This document shows positions 1 to 7,291 of a DNA stretch of 15,665 bases, in pieces. How positions within the stretch are numbered: the stretch's first letter is position 1; the number at the start of each line of letters is the position of its first letter. The DNA comes from Deltaproteobacteria bacterium (GTDB lineage Bacteria > Myxococcota_A > UBA9160). The stretch spans positions 2,075 to 17,739 of the forward strand of contig DOUU01000455.1 in the NCBI GenBank assembly GCA_003520425.1, read 5' to 3'. The position numbers were made by a program, and so were the translations under genes. Below the pieces are notes generated by a model, which was given only the letters and a program-made list of their open reading frames with translations, was not told where the DNA came from and ran no database searches.

Positions 1-24
1 GATGGTCAAGATCTCGGCCTTCAT
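1..24 (-). CDS. cinA: CinA-family protein, first eight codons only (partial)
   Basis: Only the start of this gene lies in the window. On the minus strand the pgpA stop overlaps a new ATG in an ATGA arrangement, and the eight codons that follow read MKAEILTI. This matches the usual beginning of CinA (competence/damage-inducible protein, often a nicotinamide-nucleotide amidase), where the next residues are typically GDEL. pgpA next to cinA, often followed by recA, is a known arrangement in several proteobacterial groups, and the overlap implies translational coupling. The call rests on eight residues plus context, so it is probable rather than proven. Confidence 0.66.
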
Positions 25-605
25 GCCTGCCACTTCCATGCGATCGCGCCGAGCGCCGCCGCCGCGAAGACGCCCGCCAGCACATCGTCCATCACGACGC
101 CGGCCCCTCCCGAGAGGTTGCGCTCGAGCCAGCGCACAGGCCCGGGCTTCCACACATCCAATACCCGGAACAGGACGAATCCGGTCACAACGAGAGGGAT
201 CGACCCCCTGCGGTTCAAGAAGACGAGCGGGAGAAGGGAGAGAAGCTGTCCGGCCACCTCGTCGATCACGATGCGCCCATCATCGTGGATGCCGGACTGG
301 CGGCTGAACTCCTCCGCTGCCCAGATCCCGAGAAACACGAGAGCGACGCAGGTCAGGAGATAGAGCATCGGCGAAAGGCCCGAGAGCGCGGCGTAGAGCA
401 CGAGCCCTGCCGCCGCTCCCGCTGTGCCCGGGGCGACAGGGCAATATCCCACGCCGAAGAACGTGGCGATCCACACCGCGAGCCCGGCCGGGCGCGAGGT
501 GTTGCGTGTGTGGAGAGGCGTTTCGATGCGGTTTCCGCCCGCTCGTGCGGAGGGGAAGCGCCACAGCGAGGGGAGGCCGGGCGCACGACTCCAGAGTAGC
601 CGCAT
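21..605 (-). CDS. pgpA: Phosphatidylglycerophosphatase A
   Basis: PgpA removes the phosphate from phosphatidylglycerophosphate to give phosphatidylglycerol at the inner membrane. The 194-residue product shows all the family signatures: CPVAPGTAG near residues 55-63, DDGRIVIDEVAG at 108-119, FRVLDVWKPGP at 146-156 and GAGVVMDDVLAG at 167-178. Hydrophobic segments lie around 66-96, 120-145 and 176-190. The chosen ATG (603-605) has no clear Shine-Dalgarno sequence and gives an N-terminal leader of about 50 residues before the first motif, which is rather long. A GTG at 474-476 would give about 151 residues and is a real alternative. The conserved core is certain; the start is not. The gene is divergent from the HEAT-repeat gene and overlaps cinA at its 3' end. 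Confidence 0.9.
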   Translation of the reverse strand: MRLLWSRAPGLPSLWRFPSARAGGNRIETPLHTRNTSRPAGLAVWIATFFGVGYCPVAPGTAGAAAGLVLYAALSGLSPMLYLLTCVALVFLGIWAAEEFSRQSGIHDDGRIVIDEVAGQLLSLLPLVFLNRRGSIPLVVTGFVLFRVLDVWKPGPVRWLERNLSGGAGVVMDDVLAGVFAAAALGAIAWKWQA

Positions 606-711
606 GGCCGGACGTTGGCGAGTCAAGAAGCCGGCCGCGCGGGTCGATGAAGGTAGCGGAGGGCGCCGCCGCGGGCGGGGCTCCGCGAGCGATCCTGCGA
701 GGCGGCGTAGC

Positions 712-2334
712 ATGGAGCGGGTCGAGAGGACGAGGGAGTTCCCGGCTTCCGGAGGTCGGACTCCGAGCGACGTGGCGACGCTCCTTTTGGAGCTGGGTCG
801 CGTAGTCAAGGCTCGGCAGTTCTACGCCGAGGGCGATCCCGCGCTGGCGGAGCTCGTCGATCGGGGCTTCCGATCCTTTCGCGCCGAGATCGAGCGCCAC
901 GGCCGGCTTGAGCTCGAGATCGGCCCCTCGGGCGTCCGCATGGCCGAAGGCAATGATCCCGCCTTCCGAGGCCGCCTCGACGACCTTGCCCGCGAGCTTT
1001 CCCGGGGCGATGTGCGAGCCTTGCGCCTCGACAAGAGCCTGGATCTTCGCGCCTTCGGCGCCCTGGTGGACGCGCTCGCGGGAGCGCCCAAGCCCGCCGA
1101 GGTGCCGCGCCAGGTGGGAGATGCCCAAGGGGGCGAGGGTCGCGAGAAGGCCCGCTCCGCGCCGACACGGGAGGAGGCCGCGTCAGCTCCCCCTTCCCCC
1201 GGGCAGGCCCTCCTTCCCGAGGCGGCGGGGAGCGAGGCCCCGCCCCAAGCCCAGGAGAAGTCCGCCCCCACCCTCGACCGGGCCCCCCTTGAGGCTCCCC
1301 CGAGCGACGAGCGGGGCGCGCGCCTTGTGGCCCTCCTGCGCGAGCTCGATTCCTGTACGGACCACGCCCGCTACCCCGAGCTCGCGAGCCGGGCCGGGAA
1401 GGAGGGAGCGGCCCTCTTCGAGGCCGGCTTCCCCGACGAGGCCTATCGCACCATGCGTGTCCTCGGCATGCACGCCGCGGACCTCTCCCGGCGAAGCGCA
1501 CCCCAGCGGGAGCTCGCGGCGCAGCAGCTCGCCGAGCTCGCGACCGGGGCTCGCCTGGAGGCGCTCATCGCCCGGGCGTGCGCGCGAGGAGCCGAAGCCA
1601 GCATCCGGGCCTCCCAGCTTCTGCTCCAGCTCGGTGCGAGGGTGGTGCCGATTCTCCTCCAGCGGATCGAGGTCGAGAAGGACCCGCACCGGCGCGGCCA
1701 GCTTGCCGGGATCTTGATCGCGATCGGTGAGAAGGCGACTCCCGAGCTCGTCCGCGTCATGGAAGGCGGCGACCTGCGCCGCGCGCGCACCGCCGCGCGC
1801 TTTGCAGGGGAGATCCAGAATCCGGCGGCCGTGGCGACGCTCCGACGTCTCATGCAGCGGCCGGACTCCGAGCTGCGCAGAGAAGCGGCAAAGGCGCTTG
1901 TGCGGATCGGCCACGCGAGCGCGGTCGAGGCCCTGGTCGAGGCCCTCGAGCGCCGGGATGACGGCGTGGCGGCGCTCGCAGCCTATTGCCTCGGCGCCAC
2001 CGGGAGCCCGCGCGCCTTCGACGCGCTGCGGGAGGCGCTTCCCCGGGCGCTCTTTCGCGGCGACTTCGAGCTGGCTCGCGAGCTCGTGCGCGCCTTTGCG
2101 CGCTTCGGACGCAGCGAGGCGGCACCCGACCTGGCCGCGATCCTCGCTCGCAAGAGCCTGCTCAAGCGCCGCCTGCTCCGCGAGCTCAAGCTCACAGCGA
2201 TCGATGTCCTTGCGAAGCTGCCGGGCAGCGCCGAACTCCAGGCGCTGGCCGTGGCCGGCGAGTCCCGCGACGCGCAGATCCGCGAAGCCGCCCGGCGCGC
2301 CCTGGCCCGGCGCCCGGCGCCGTCTGCGGCGTGA
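712..2334 (+). CDS. HEAT-repeat protein with a conserved N-terminal domain
   Basis: The 540-residue protein has two parts. Residues about 18-122 form a domain (LLLELGRVVKARQFYAEGDP and onward) of a type seen at the N-terminus of HEAT-repeat proteins in deltaproteobacteria, where a helix with the pattern VKA-x-Q-x-Y precedes HPAL or DPAL. A linker rich in Pro, Ala and Glu follows (about 123-195). The rest is alpha-helical with HEAT/PBS-lyase-like repeats, clearest around 380-470 (for example SELRREAAKALVRIG, then AVEALVEALERRDDG). Such repeats are protein-binding scaffolds, so no enzymatic role is implied. No signal peptide or membrane segment is seen. An upstream in-frame extension to 424 would run antisense through pgpA and lacks conserved character, so ATG 712, with GAGGCGG about 5 nt upstream, is preferred. 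The specific function is unknown. Confidence 0.8.
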   Translation: MERVERTREFPASGGRTPSDVATLLLELGRVVKARQFYAEGDPALAELVDRGFRSFRAEIERHGRLELEIGPSGVRMAEGNDPAFRGRLDDLARELSRGDVRALRLDKSLDLRAFGALVDALAGAPKPAEVPRQVGDAQGGEGREKARSAPTREEAASAPPSPGQALLPEAAGSEAPPQAQEKSAPTLDRAPLEAPPSDERGARLVALLRELDSCTDHARYPELASRAGKEGAALFEAGFPDEAYRTMRVLGMHAADLSRRSAPQRELAAQQLAELATGARLEALIARACARGAEASIRASQLLLQLGARVVPILLQRIEVEKDPHRRGQLAGILIAIGEKATPELVRVMEGGDLRRARTAARFAGEIQNPAAVATLRRLMQRPDSELRREAAKALVRIGHASAVEALVEALERRDDGVAALAAYCLGATGSPRAFDALREALPRALFRGDFELARELVRAFARFGRSEAAPDLAAILARKSLLKRRLLRELKLTAIDVLAKLPGSAELQALAVAGESRDAQIREAARRALARRPAPSAA

Positions 2335-2391
2335 GAGAGGGCGAAATGGCGCGGCGCACCCCCGGCAGCCGGTTGCTAGCCTTGCAGGCGG

Positions 2392-2862
2392 ATGAACGCG
2401 CCTGCGTCCTGCATTCTCGGCATCGACCTCGGGAGCAGGCGCATCGGTCTTTCGGTCTCGGACCCAGAGGCTCGCATCGCCTTTCCCGCCGGAGTCCTCG
2501 AGCGACGCGGTCCGGTGAAGGACATGGCGCGGCTTCGGGCCCTTGTGGCCGAGCGGGGGGTGTGTGAGATCGTCGTGGGGCTCCCCATCCACATGAGCGG
2601 GCGCAAGGGTCCGGAGGCCGCGGCGGCCAGCGAGTTCGCCCGGCAGCTCAAGGAGGCGACCGGCCTCCCGGTCGCCCTGCAAGACGAGCGCTGGACCTCG
2701 CGCGAGGCGGAGCGGGCGCTGCGCGAGATGGGCCACCGGAAAAAGGAGCGGCCGGGCCGCGTCGACGAGATGGCGGCGACGCTCATTCTCTCCACCTACC
2801 TGGAACGAAGGCGGCGCGGAGCCGCAGCGCACGAGCCTTCGGACGGGGTCCCGAAAAAGTGA
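2392..2862 (+). CDS. ruvX: RuvX/YqgF family putative Holliday junction resolvase or pre-16S rRNA nuclease
   Basis: The 156-residue product has the RNase H-like fold signatures of YqgF. These are ILGIDLGSRRIGLSVSD (residues 8-24, with the metal-binding Asp12), VVGLPIHMSGRKG (61-73), DERWTS (98-103) and the C-terminal GRVDEMAATLILSTYL (122-137, with Asp125). In E. coli the protein processes the 5' end of 16S rRNA; the name reflects its structural similarity to RuvC resolvases. The length is close to the family norm of about 140 plus a short basic C-terminal tail. It starts 57 nt after the HEAT-repeat gene and its stop overlaps the GTG start of mltG by 4 nt (GTGA), which suggests translational coupling. 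Confidence 0.93.
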   Translation: MNAPASCILGIDLGSRRIGLSVSDPEARIAFPAGVLERRGPVKDMARLRALVAERGVCEIVVGLPIHMSGRKGPEAAAASEFARQLKEATGLPVALQDERWTSREAERALREMGHRKKERPGRVDEMAATLILSTYLERRRRGAAAHEPSDGVPKK

Positions 2863-3860
2863 GGATGCGCAGCCTCGTGCTCCTCGCCGCGGCCTGCTTG
2901 GCCACAGGCTCCGGGGCGGCCTGGACCCTCGACTGGCTGCTCTCGCCCCCCGCGGCGCAGGCCGAAGCGGTGCTCTTCGAGGTCCCCGTCGGGTCGAGCC
3001 TCTCAAGCGTGGGGCGCGCGCTTGCCGCCGCCGGGCTTGTGCGCAGCCCGCGCGCCTTCGCTCTGCTCGGCCGCTGGCGCCATGTGCAGGGGCGTCTCCA
3101 GGCCGGCGAGTACGAAATCTCGGCGGCGATGCCGACAGGCCAGATCCTGCAGATGATGGCCGAGGGCAAGGTGCACACCCTCGAGCTCCTGGTGCCCGAG
3201 GGCATCACCGCGAGCGAGATCGCAGAGCGCCTCGGCGCGCTCGACCTGTGCAGCCCCGAGGAGTTCATGGCCGTCGTGAGGGACCCGGCCTCCCCAGCCG
3301 CCTTCGGCGTCGAAGGCCCCGGACTCGAGGGGTATCTCTTCCCGCAGACCTACCGCCTGCCCCACGGGCTTCCGGCCCGGGAGATTGTGCGGAGGCTCGT
3401 GGACCAGTTCCACACAGCGTGGGGTGGCGTCGCCGAGGCAGCCTCGCTGCAGGGCCTGTCCATGCGCACCGTGGTCATCCTCGCCTCCATCATCGAGAAG
3501 GAGACAGGGCTTGCCGAGGAGCGCCCGCTCATTGCGTCCGTCTTCCGCAACCGCCTGACCCGGGGCATGCGGCTCGAATCCGACCCGACGGTGATCTACG
3601 GCATCGATGGCTTCGAGGGCAGCTTGCACCGCGTCGATCTGGAGAATGCGGCCAACCCCTACAACACCTATCGGATCCAGGGGCTGCCGCCCGGCCCGAT
3701 CGCCAACCCCGGGGCCGCCGCCCTGCGCGCGGTGGTGGAGCCTGCGAACACCGAGTACCTCTACTTCGTCTCACGTAACGACGGGGGACACGTCTTCTCG
3801 CACAGCTACCAGGAGCACGTGGCGAACGTGGACCGTTACCAGAGGAGACGCAGCCGATGA
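2859..3860 (+). CDS. mltG: Endolytic murein transglycosylase MltG
   Basis: MltG is an inner-membrane-anchored lytic transglycosylase that cleaves nascent glycan strands and is thought to terminate their elongation. The 333-residue product begins with a hydrophobic segment (about residues 5-28). A LysM-like region follows (about 38-105), then the YceG catalytic domain: LEGYLFPQTY (156-165), ASIIEKET (209-216, expected catalytic Glu213), LESDPTVIYG (239-248), NTYRIQGLPPGPIANPG (269-285) and HVFSHSYQEH near the C-terminus. The GTG at 2859 overlaps the ruvX stop; an ATG at 2865, two codons later, is equally possible. Its stop overlaps the next gene by 4 nt. RuvX next to MltG is a recurring bacterial arrangement. 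Confidence 0.95.
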   Translation: MRMRSLVLLAAACLATGSGAAWTLDWLLSPPAAQAEAVLFEVPVGSSLSSVGRALAAAGLVRSPRAFALLGRWRHVQGRLQAGEYEISAAMPTGQILQMMAEGKVHTLELLVPEGITASEIAERLGALDLCSPEEFMAVVRDPASPAAFGVEGPGLEGYLFPQTYRLPHGLPAREIVRRLVDQFHTAWGGVAEAASLQGLSMRTVVILASIIEKETGLAEERPLIASVFRNRLTRGMRLESDPTVIYGIDGFEGSLHRVDLENAANPYNTYRIQGLPPGPIANPGAAALRAVVEPANTEYLYFVSRNDGGHVFSHSYQEHVANVDRYQRRRSR

Positions 3861-4480
3861 GCCTCGAGGAGGAGGATCCGCGCAGCTTCTTCATGCAGAA
3901 GGTGCCGCAAGACTGGAACCGGTCTCTCCGTGGCCAGGAGCGCGCGGTCGCCGAAGCTGTGCGCGTGCTCGACGGCATGCGGGCGGTGGATGCCACGATT
4001 CGAGTCGAGATCCGCGGGGAGGGCGGAGGGACATTCTTTCTCAACATCGCAGCGGGACGGATGGAAGCCGCGGACGCCCCTTCCCATCCGCCCTTCATGA
4101 CGGTCGTGCAGGATCGCGCGTCGTTCGAGCGGCTCGCCGCCGAGGCCGGGGATTCCGCGATGGCCATGCTGGGAGGCATCTCGGGGCTTGCGGGCGGAAT
4201 GAAGCTCACGCGGGGCAGGCTCGACAACCTGGGCGGCGTGAAGGGCTGTCTCCTCTTCGAGGTGACGGGGGCGCAGGGCTTTCGCGTCCTCACCCACTTT
4301 GGGGCCGCCGCTCCTCCGGAGCGGCCGGATGCGACGCTCAGCGTCGACCCCGAGGCCTACCGCGACCTGCGCAGCGGACTGGTCGATCCGCAGACCGCCT
4401 TCATGAGCGGAAAGATCAAGGTCGCGGGCAACATGCAGCTCGCGATGCAGCTCGCCCTCGCGGCCCTCTCCCCCGACTGA
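3857..4480 (+). CDS. SCP2-like sterol/lipid-binding domain protein
   Basis: The 207-residue protein ends with the hallmark of the SCP2 sterol-transfer fold: a DATLSVDPEAYRDL strand-helix (about 156-169) and then SGKIKVAGNMQLAMQLAL (about 183-200), where the GKIKVxGD/N-M segment is typical. Members bind lipids or acyl chains in a hydrophobic tunnel. No signal peptide is seen, so it should be cytosolic. The ATG overlaps the mltG stop (ATGA), and AGGAG at 3843-3847 is a well-placed ribosome binding site. It is the last gene of the ruvX-mltG run and converges on mreB 25 bp later. Its ligand and any link to peptidoglycan or membrane metabolism are unknown. Confidence 0.78.
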   Translation: MSLEEEDPRSFFMQKVPQDWNRSLRGQERAVAEAVRVLDGMRAVDATIRVEIRGEGGGTFFLNIAAGRMEAADAPSHPPFMTVVQDRASFERLAAEAGDSAMAMLGGISGLAGGMKLTRGRLDNLGGVKGCLLFEVTGAQGFRVLTHFGAAAPPERPDATLSVDPEAYRDLRSGLVDPQTAFMSGKIKVAGNMQLAMQLALAALSPD

Positions 4481-4486
4481 CCCTTT

Positions 4487-4504
4487 GGCGCAAGCGGCCG
4501 CGCC
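4487..4504. terminator. Short GC hairpin between convergent genes (possible terminator)
   Basis: The 25-bp gap between the stops of the SCP2-like gene and mreB contains GGCGC (4487-4491) and its reverse complement GCGCC (4500-4504) around an 8-nt loop. A CCCTTT precedes it on the plus strand, but neither strand has a U-tract after the stem. The position suits a bidirectional terminator; the stem is short. Confidence 0.25.
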
Positions 4505-4505
4505 G

Positions 4506-5543
4506 TTACGCCATGGCCACCTGGCGCAGGAGCGGGGTGTTCTCGAGGAGCTTTCCGGCGCCATGCGCCACCGCCGTGAACGGGTCCTCGCTGCGCAGGA
4601 TCGGGAGCTTCGTTTCTTGCCGCAGCAGGTGGTCGAGGTTTCGCAGCAGCGACCCGCCTCCCACCAGCATGATGCCCCGATCCACGATGTCGGCCGCGAG
4701 CTCGGGCGGCGTGCGCTCGAGGGTGAGGTGCACGGTCTCGATGATGGAGTGGATCGGCTCGATCAGCGCCTCCCGGACCTCATCGCTCGTCGTGACCACG
4801 ACCTTCGGGATCCCCGAGACCAGGTCCCGGCCCTTGATCTCCATGGTGTTCGTCTTGGTGTGGGGCGATGCGGTTCCGATCGTCATCTTGATGAGCTCGG
4901 CCGTGCGTTCACCGATCAGCATGTTGTACTTGCGCTTCACGTAGTTGATGACGGCCTCGTCCATGTGGTCGCCACCGATCCGGATCGAGCGCGACGTCAC
5001 GATCCCGGAGAGGGAGATCACCGCCACGTCGGTGGTGCCCCCGCCCACGTCGACGATCATGTTCCCGGTCGCGGCCGTGACGTCGAGGCCTGCGCCGATC
5101 GCGGCGGCCATGGGCTCTTCCACAAGGAAGACCTCTCGGGCTCCGGCGGAGAGGGTCGATTCCCGGACGGCGCGCTTCTCGACGCTCGTGATGCAGGGCG
5201 GAACGCAGATCACGACCCGCGGCCGCACGAGCTTGCTGCGGTTGTGCGCCTTGCGGATGAAATAGCGAAGCATGGCTTCGGTGACTTCGAAGTCCGCGAT
5301 CACGCCGTCCTTGATCGGACGCACCGCGCGGATCGAGTCCGGGGTCCGGCCGAGCATCTCCTTGGCCTCATGGCCCACGGCTTGGATCCGATCGCCCCGA
5401 CCGCTCGGCTGCGCGACCACCGCCACGACGCTCGGCTCCGAGCACACGATGCCCTTGCCGCGCGCGTAGACGAGCGTGTTGGCGGTCCCGAGGTCGATCG
5501 CGAGGTCGTTGGAGAAGACGCCGAAGAGCGAGTCGAGGAACAT
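4506..5543 (-). CDS. mreB: Rod-shape-determining actin homologue MreB
   Basis: MreB forms membrane-associated filaments that guide lateral cell-wall synthesis. The 345-residue product matches the E. coli length (347). It starts with the amphipathic segment MFLDSLFGVF and shows the actin-family nucleotide motifs: IDLGTANTLVY (16-26), VEEPMAAAIGAG (141-152), IVDVGGGTTDVAVIS (163-177) and GIMLVGGGSLLRNLD (290-304). ATG 5543 is supported by AGAAGG eight bases upstream; open frame further upstream is non-conserved. Normally mreC and mreD follow mreB, but here the next gene is convergent, so mreB is transcribed alone or from the pafA side. It lies downstream of pafA on the same strand after a 308-bp gap containing a hairpin. 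This may be a solitary copy or a second paralogue. Confidence 0.96.
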   Translation of the reverse strand: MFLDSLFGVFSNDLAIDLGTANTLVYARGKGIVCSEPSVVAVVAQPSGRGDRIQAVGHEAKEMLGRTPDSIRAVRPIKDGVIADFEVTEAMLRYFIRKAHNRSKLVRPRVVICVPPCITSVEKRAVRESTLSAGAREVFLVEEPMAAAIGAGLDVTAATGNMIVDVGGGTTDVAVISLSGIVTSRSIRIGGDHMDEAVINYVKRKYNMLIGERTAELIKMTIGTASPHTKTNTMEIKGRDLVSGIPKVVVTTSDEVREALIEPIHSIIETVHLTLERTPPELAADIVDRGIMLVGGGSLLRNLDHLLRQETKLPILRSEDPFTAVAHGAGKLLENTPLLRQVAMA

Positions 5544-5550
5544 GCGATGG

Positions 5551-5563
5551 CCCTTCTGAAGGG
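5551..5563 (-). promoter_or_regulatory. Inverted repeat covering the mreB Shine-Dalgarno sequence
   Basis: Read on the minus strand, CCCTTC is followed one base later by its reverse complement GAAGGG, and the mreB Shine-Dalgarno (AGAAGG) lies inside this element. The realistic structure is a 4-bp stem with a 5-base loop. It could modestly limit ribosome access to mreB, though the element is short and may be chance. Confidence 0.25.
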
Positions 5564-5686
5564 ATGTTCGAGGTAAGCAATGCCGCCTGTCCTGCGTATC
5601 GGCAGCGGCTTCGAGGAGTTGAGGCCGCGAAGACGCGACTTGCCGGCTCCTGAGAGCCGTTGCGGAAACCCGCTCCGCTCCCTCCC

Positions 5687-5711
5687 GGGCCCGGCCCTTC
5701 GAGCCGGGCCC
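5687..5711. terminator. Perfect 9-bp GC hairpin downstream of pafA
   Basis: GGGCCCGGC (5687-5695) and its exact reverse complement GCCGGGCCC (5703-5711) flank a 7-base loop, CCTTCGA. The element lies about 140 bp beyond the pafA stop and upstream of mreB. It is the strongest hairpin noticed in the window and would suit a boundary between the proteasome operon and mreB. Neither side has a U-tract, so it would be a non-canonical terminator or an mRNA-stabilising structure. Confidence 0.45.
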
Positions 5712-5851
5712 TGTGCGAGAGGGAGAGGGGCCAAAGCGCTCGGGGCGCGCGCCTCTTGCCTTCGCGTTGCCGGCTCCGCTCGCCTTGAAGGGGGGCCGGG
5801 GCGGCTTGGTGGCTCGCTCCGCCGCCCGCCCTGCACGCGGCGGCGGCTCGG

Positions 5852-7258
5852 CTAGGACTGGATCACGAGCTTCGAGAGGCTCGTCTTGCGCAGATTCGTG
5901 CGCTGAATGGTACGCACGAGCTCCGCGACCTTCTCGGTATCCGTCTCGAACGGGTTGTTGCAGATGACCCGCACGTTCAGGAGGTTGCCCAGTCGGATGT
6001 TCGACCAGTCGAGGTCGTACTGGATCGAGTTCTGGCGGGCGAGCTTGATGAACTCGCCCCGCATCTTCGCCCGGGTATCCGGCGGGGGCTCGGTCTTGGC
6101 CTTGATCACCTCGTCGTCGTCGAGCACCCGCTCGACGGCTCCGTTGCGCTCGAGCAGATAGTAGAGGCTCCGGTTCAGGCGGATGTCGTGGTACTGCAGG
6201 TCGAGCATGAACACGCGCGGGTCGCTCCAGCTCGTCCCGCGCCGGTCGATGTAGGACTGGATCAGCTGCCGCTTGATCACCCAGTCGACCTCGCGGGAGA
6301 GGCGGTCGGGATCGTCGTCGAGGCAGTCGAGCACGTACTGCCACTTGCCGACCACGTCGCGCAGCTGCTCGCTCACGGGGTACTGCTCGATGTATTTCTG
6401 TGCGATCTCGCAGTATTCGCGCTGGATCTCGATCGGAGAGTACTCCCGGCCGTTGTCGAGGCGCAGGCGCCGCTTGCACGTCGTGTCGTAGCTGATGTCC
6501 TTGATCGCCTTCACCGGATTGCGCAGGGTGAAGTCCTTGTTGATGTAGTTGTCCTCGATCATCTGGAGCACGATCGCGCAGCTGCCGATCTTGAGGAAGT
6601 TCGTGTACTCCGACATGTTCGAGTCGCCCACGATCACGTGCAGGCGCCGGTACTTCTCGCGGTCCGCATGGGGCTCATCGCGGGTGTTGATGATCGAGCG
6701 GTCGTTCGTCGTCGTGCCCGAGATCTTCTGGTAGATGTGCTGGGCACGCTGGCTCACGCAGTAGTGGACCCCGTCCTGGGTCTGGAAGACCTTGCCTGCG
6801 CCGGTGTAGATCTGCCGCGTCACGAGGAACGGGATGAGCTGCTCGGCGAGGTAGTAGAAGTCGACGTCGCGATCCACGAGGTAGTTCTCGTGGCAGCCAT
6901 AGCTGTTGCCCACGAAATCGGTGTTGTTCTTGAAGATCGAGAGCTTCCCCGCGATGCGCTCCTCGCGGATCTTCTCCTCGGCGTAGTCCTGCAAATCCTC
7001 GAGGATCCGCTCCCCTGCCTTGTCGTAGACGATGAGCTGGCGGGGAGAGGCGCACTCGGGGGTCGCGTATTCGGGATGGCAGCCCGTGTCCTGGTAGAAG
7101 CGCGCGCCGTTTTCGAGGAAGACGTTGAGAAAGTGCTCGGTCGTGATCAGCTTCTCGAACAGGAAGCGGATGGCCTTCTCGACCGGCAGCGTCTTGCGAC
7201 CTTCCGGCGTGAAGATGATGCCGTATTCGCTCTCAAGACCGAAGATCCGCTTCTGCAC
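5852..7258 (-). CDS. pafA: Pup-protein ligase PafA
   Basis: PafA uses ATP to phosphorylate the C-terminal Glu of Pup and joins it through an isopeptide bond to substrate lysines. The 468-residue product is of the carboxylate-amine ligase (glutamine synthetase-like) fold: MQKRIFGLESEYG at the N-terminus, NGARFYQDTGCHPEYATPEC (50-69, putative catalytic base Asp57), FKNNTDFVGNSYGCHENYL, PFLVTRQIYTGAGKV and INTRDEPHADREKYRRLHV. It is told from its paralogue Dop by the MQ-RI start, the YATPEC motif, and the direct run from the N-terminal strand into the NGAR segment without the Dop loop. The start is GTG (7256-7258), 33 nt after the prcA stop, with GGCGGA nearby as a weak ribosome binding site. 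It is the last gene of the cluster. No pafB or pafC follows. Confidence 0.96.
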   Translation of the reverse strand: MQKRIFGLESEYGIIFTPEGRKTLPVEKAIRFLFEKLITTEHFLNVFLENGARFYQDTGCHPEYATPECASPRQLIVYDKAGERILEDLQDYAEEKIREERIAGKLSIFKNNTDFVGNSYGCHENYLVDRDVDFYYLAEQLIPFLVTRQIYTGAGKVFQTQDGVHYCVSQRAQHIYQKISGTTTNDRSIINTRDEPHADREKYRRLHVIVGDSNMSEYTNFLKIGSCAIVLQMIEDNYINKDFTLRNPVKAIKDISYDTTCKRRLRLDNGREYSPIEIQREYCEIAQKYIEQYPVSEQLRDVVGKWQYVLDCLDDDPDRLSREVDWVIKRQLIQSYIDRRGTSWSDPRVFMLDLQYHDIRLNRSLYYLLERNGAVERVLDDDEVIKAKTEPPPDTRAKMRGEFIKLARQNSIQYDLDWSNIRLGNLLNVRVICNNPFETDTEKVAELVRTIQRTNLRKTSLSKLVIQS

Positions 7259-7291
7259 CGTGCGTCCGCCGTGGCTGTCGATTCGCCAGCC

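Larger units (their letters stand above)
5544..5851 (-). other. 308-bp intergenic spacer between pafA and mreB
   Basis: No convincing coding sequence lies here on either strand. The stretch holds one strong inverted repeat (5687-5711) and a small inverted repeat over the mreB ribosome binding site (5551-5563). The half next to pafA (5740-5850) is very GC-rich with runs of G and C. A promoter for mreB is expected in about 5570-5680 on the minus strand, but no clear pair of -35/-10 boxes is visible. Confidence 0.6.

Noticed and set aside
1183..3006. Minus-strand open frame of about 607 codons opposite the HEAT-repeat gene and ruvX
   Set aside because: It is antisense to two well-supported genes, has a biased Arg/Ala/Gly composition and shows no recognisable domain.
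5544..6479. N-terminal extension of mreB by about 310 residues
   Set aside because: The open frame continues upstream through the spacer into pafA antisense-frame sequence, but the MreB family begins at MFLDSLFG, which has its own ribosome binding site.
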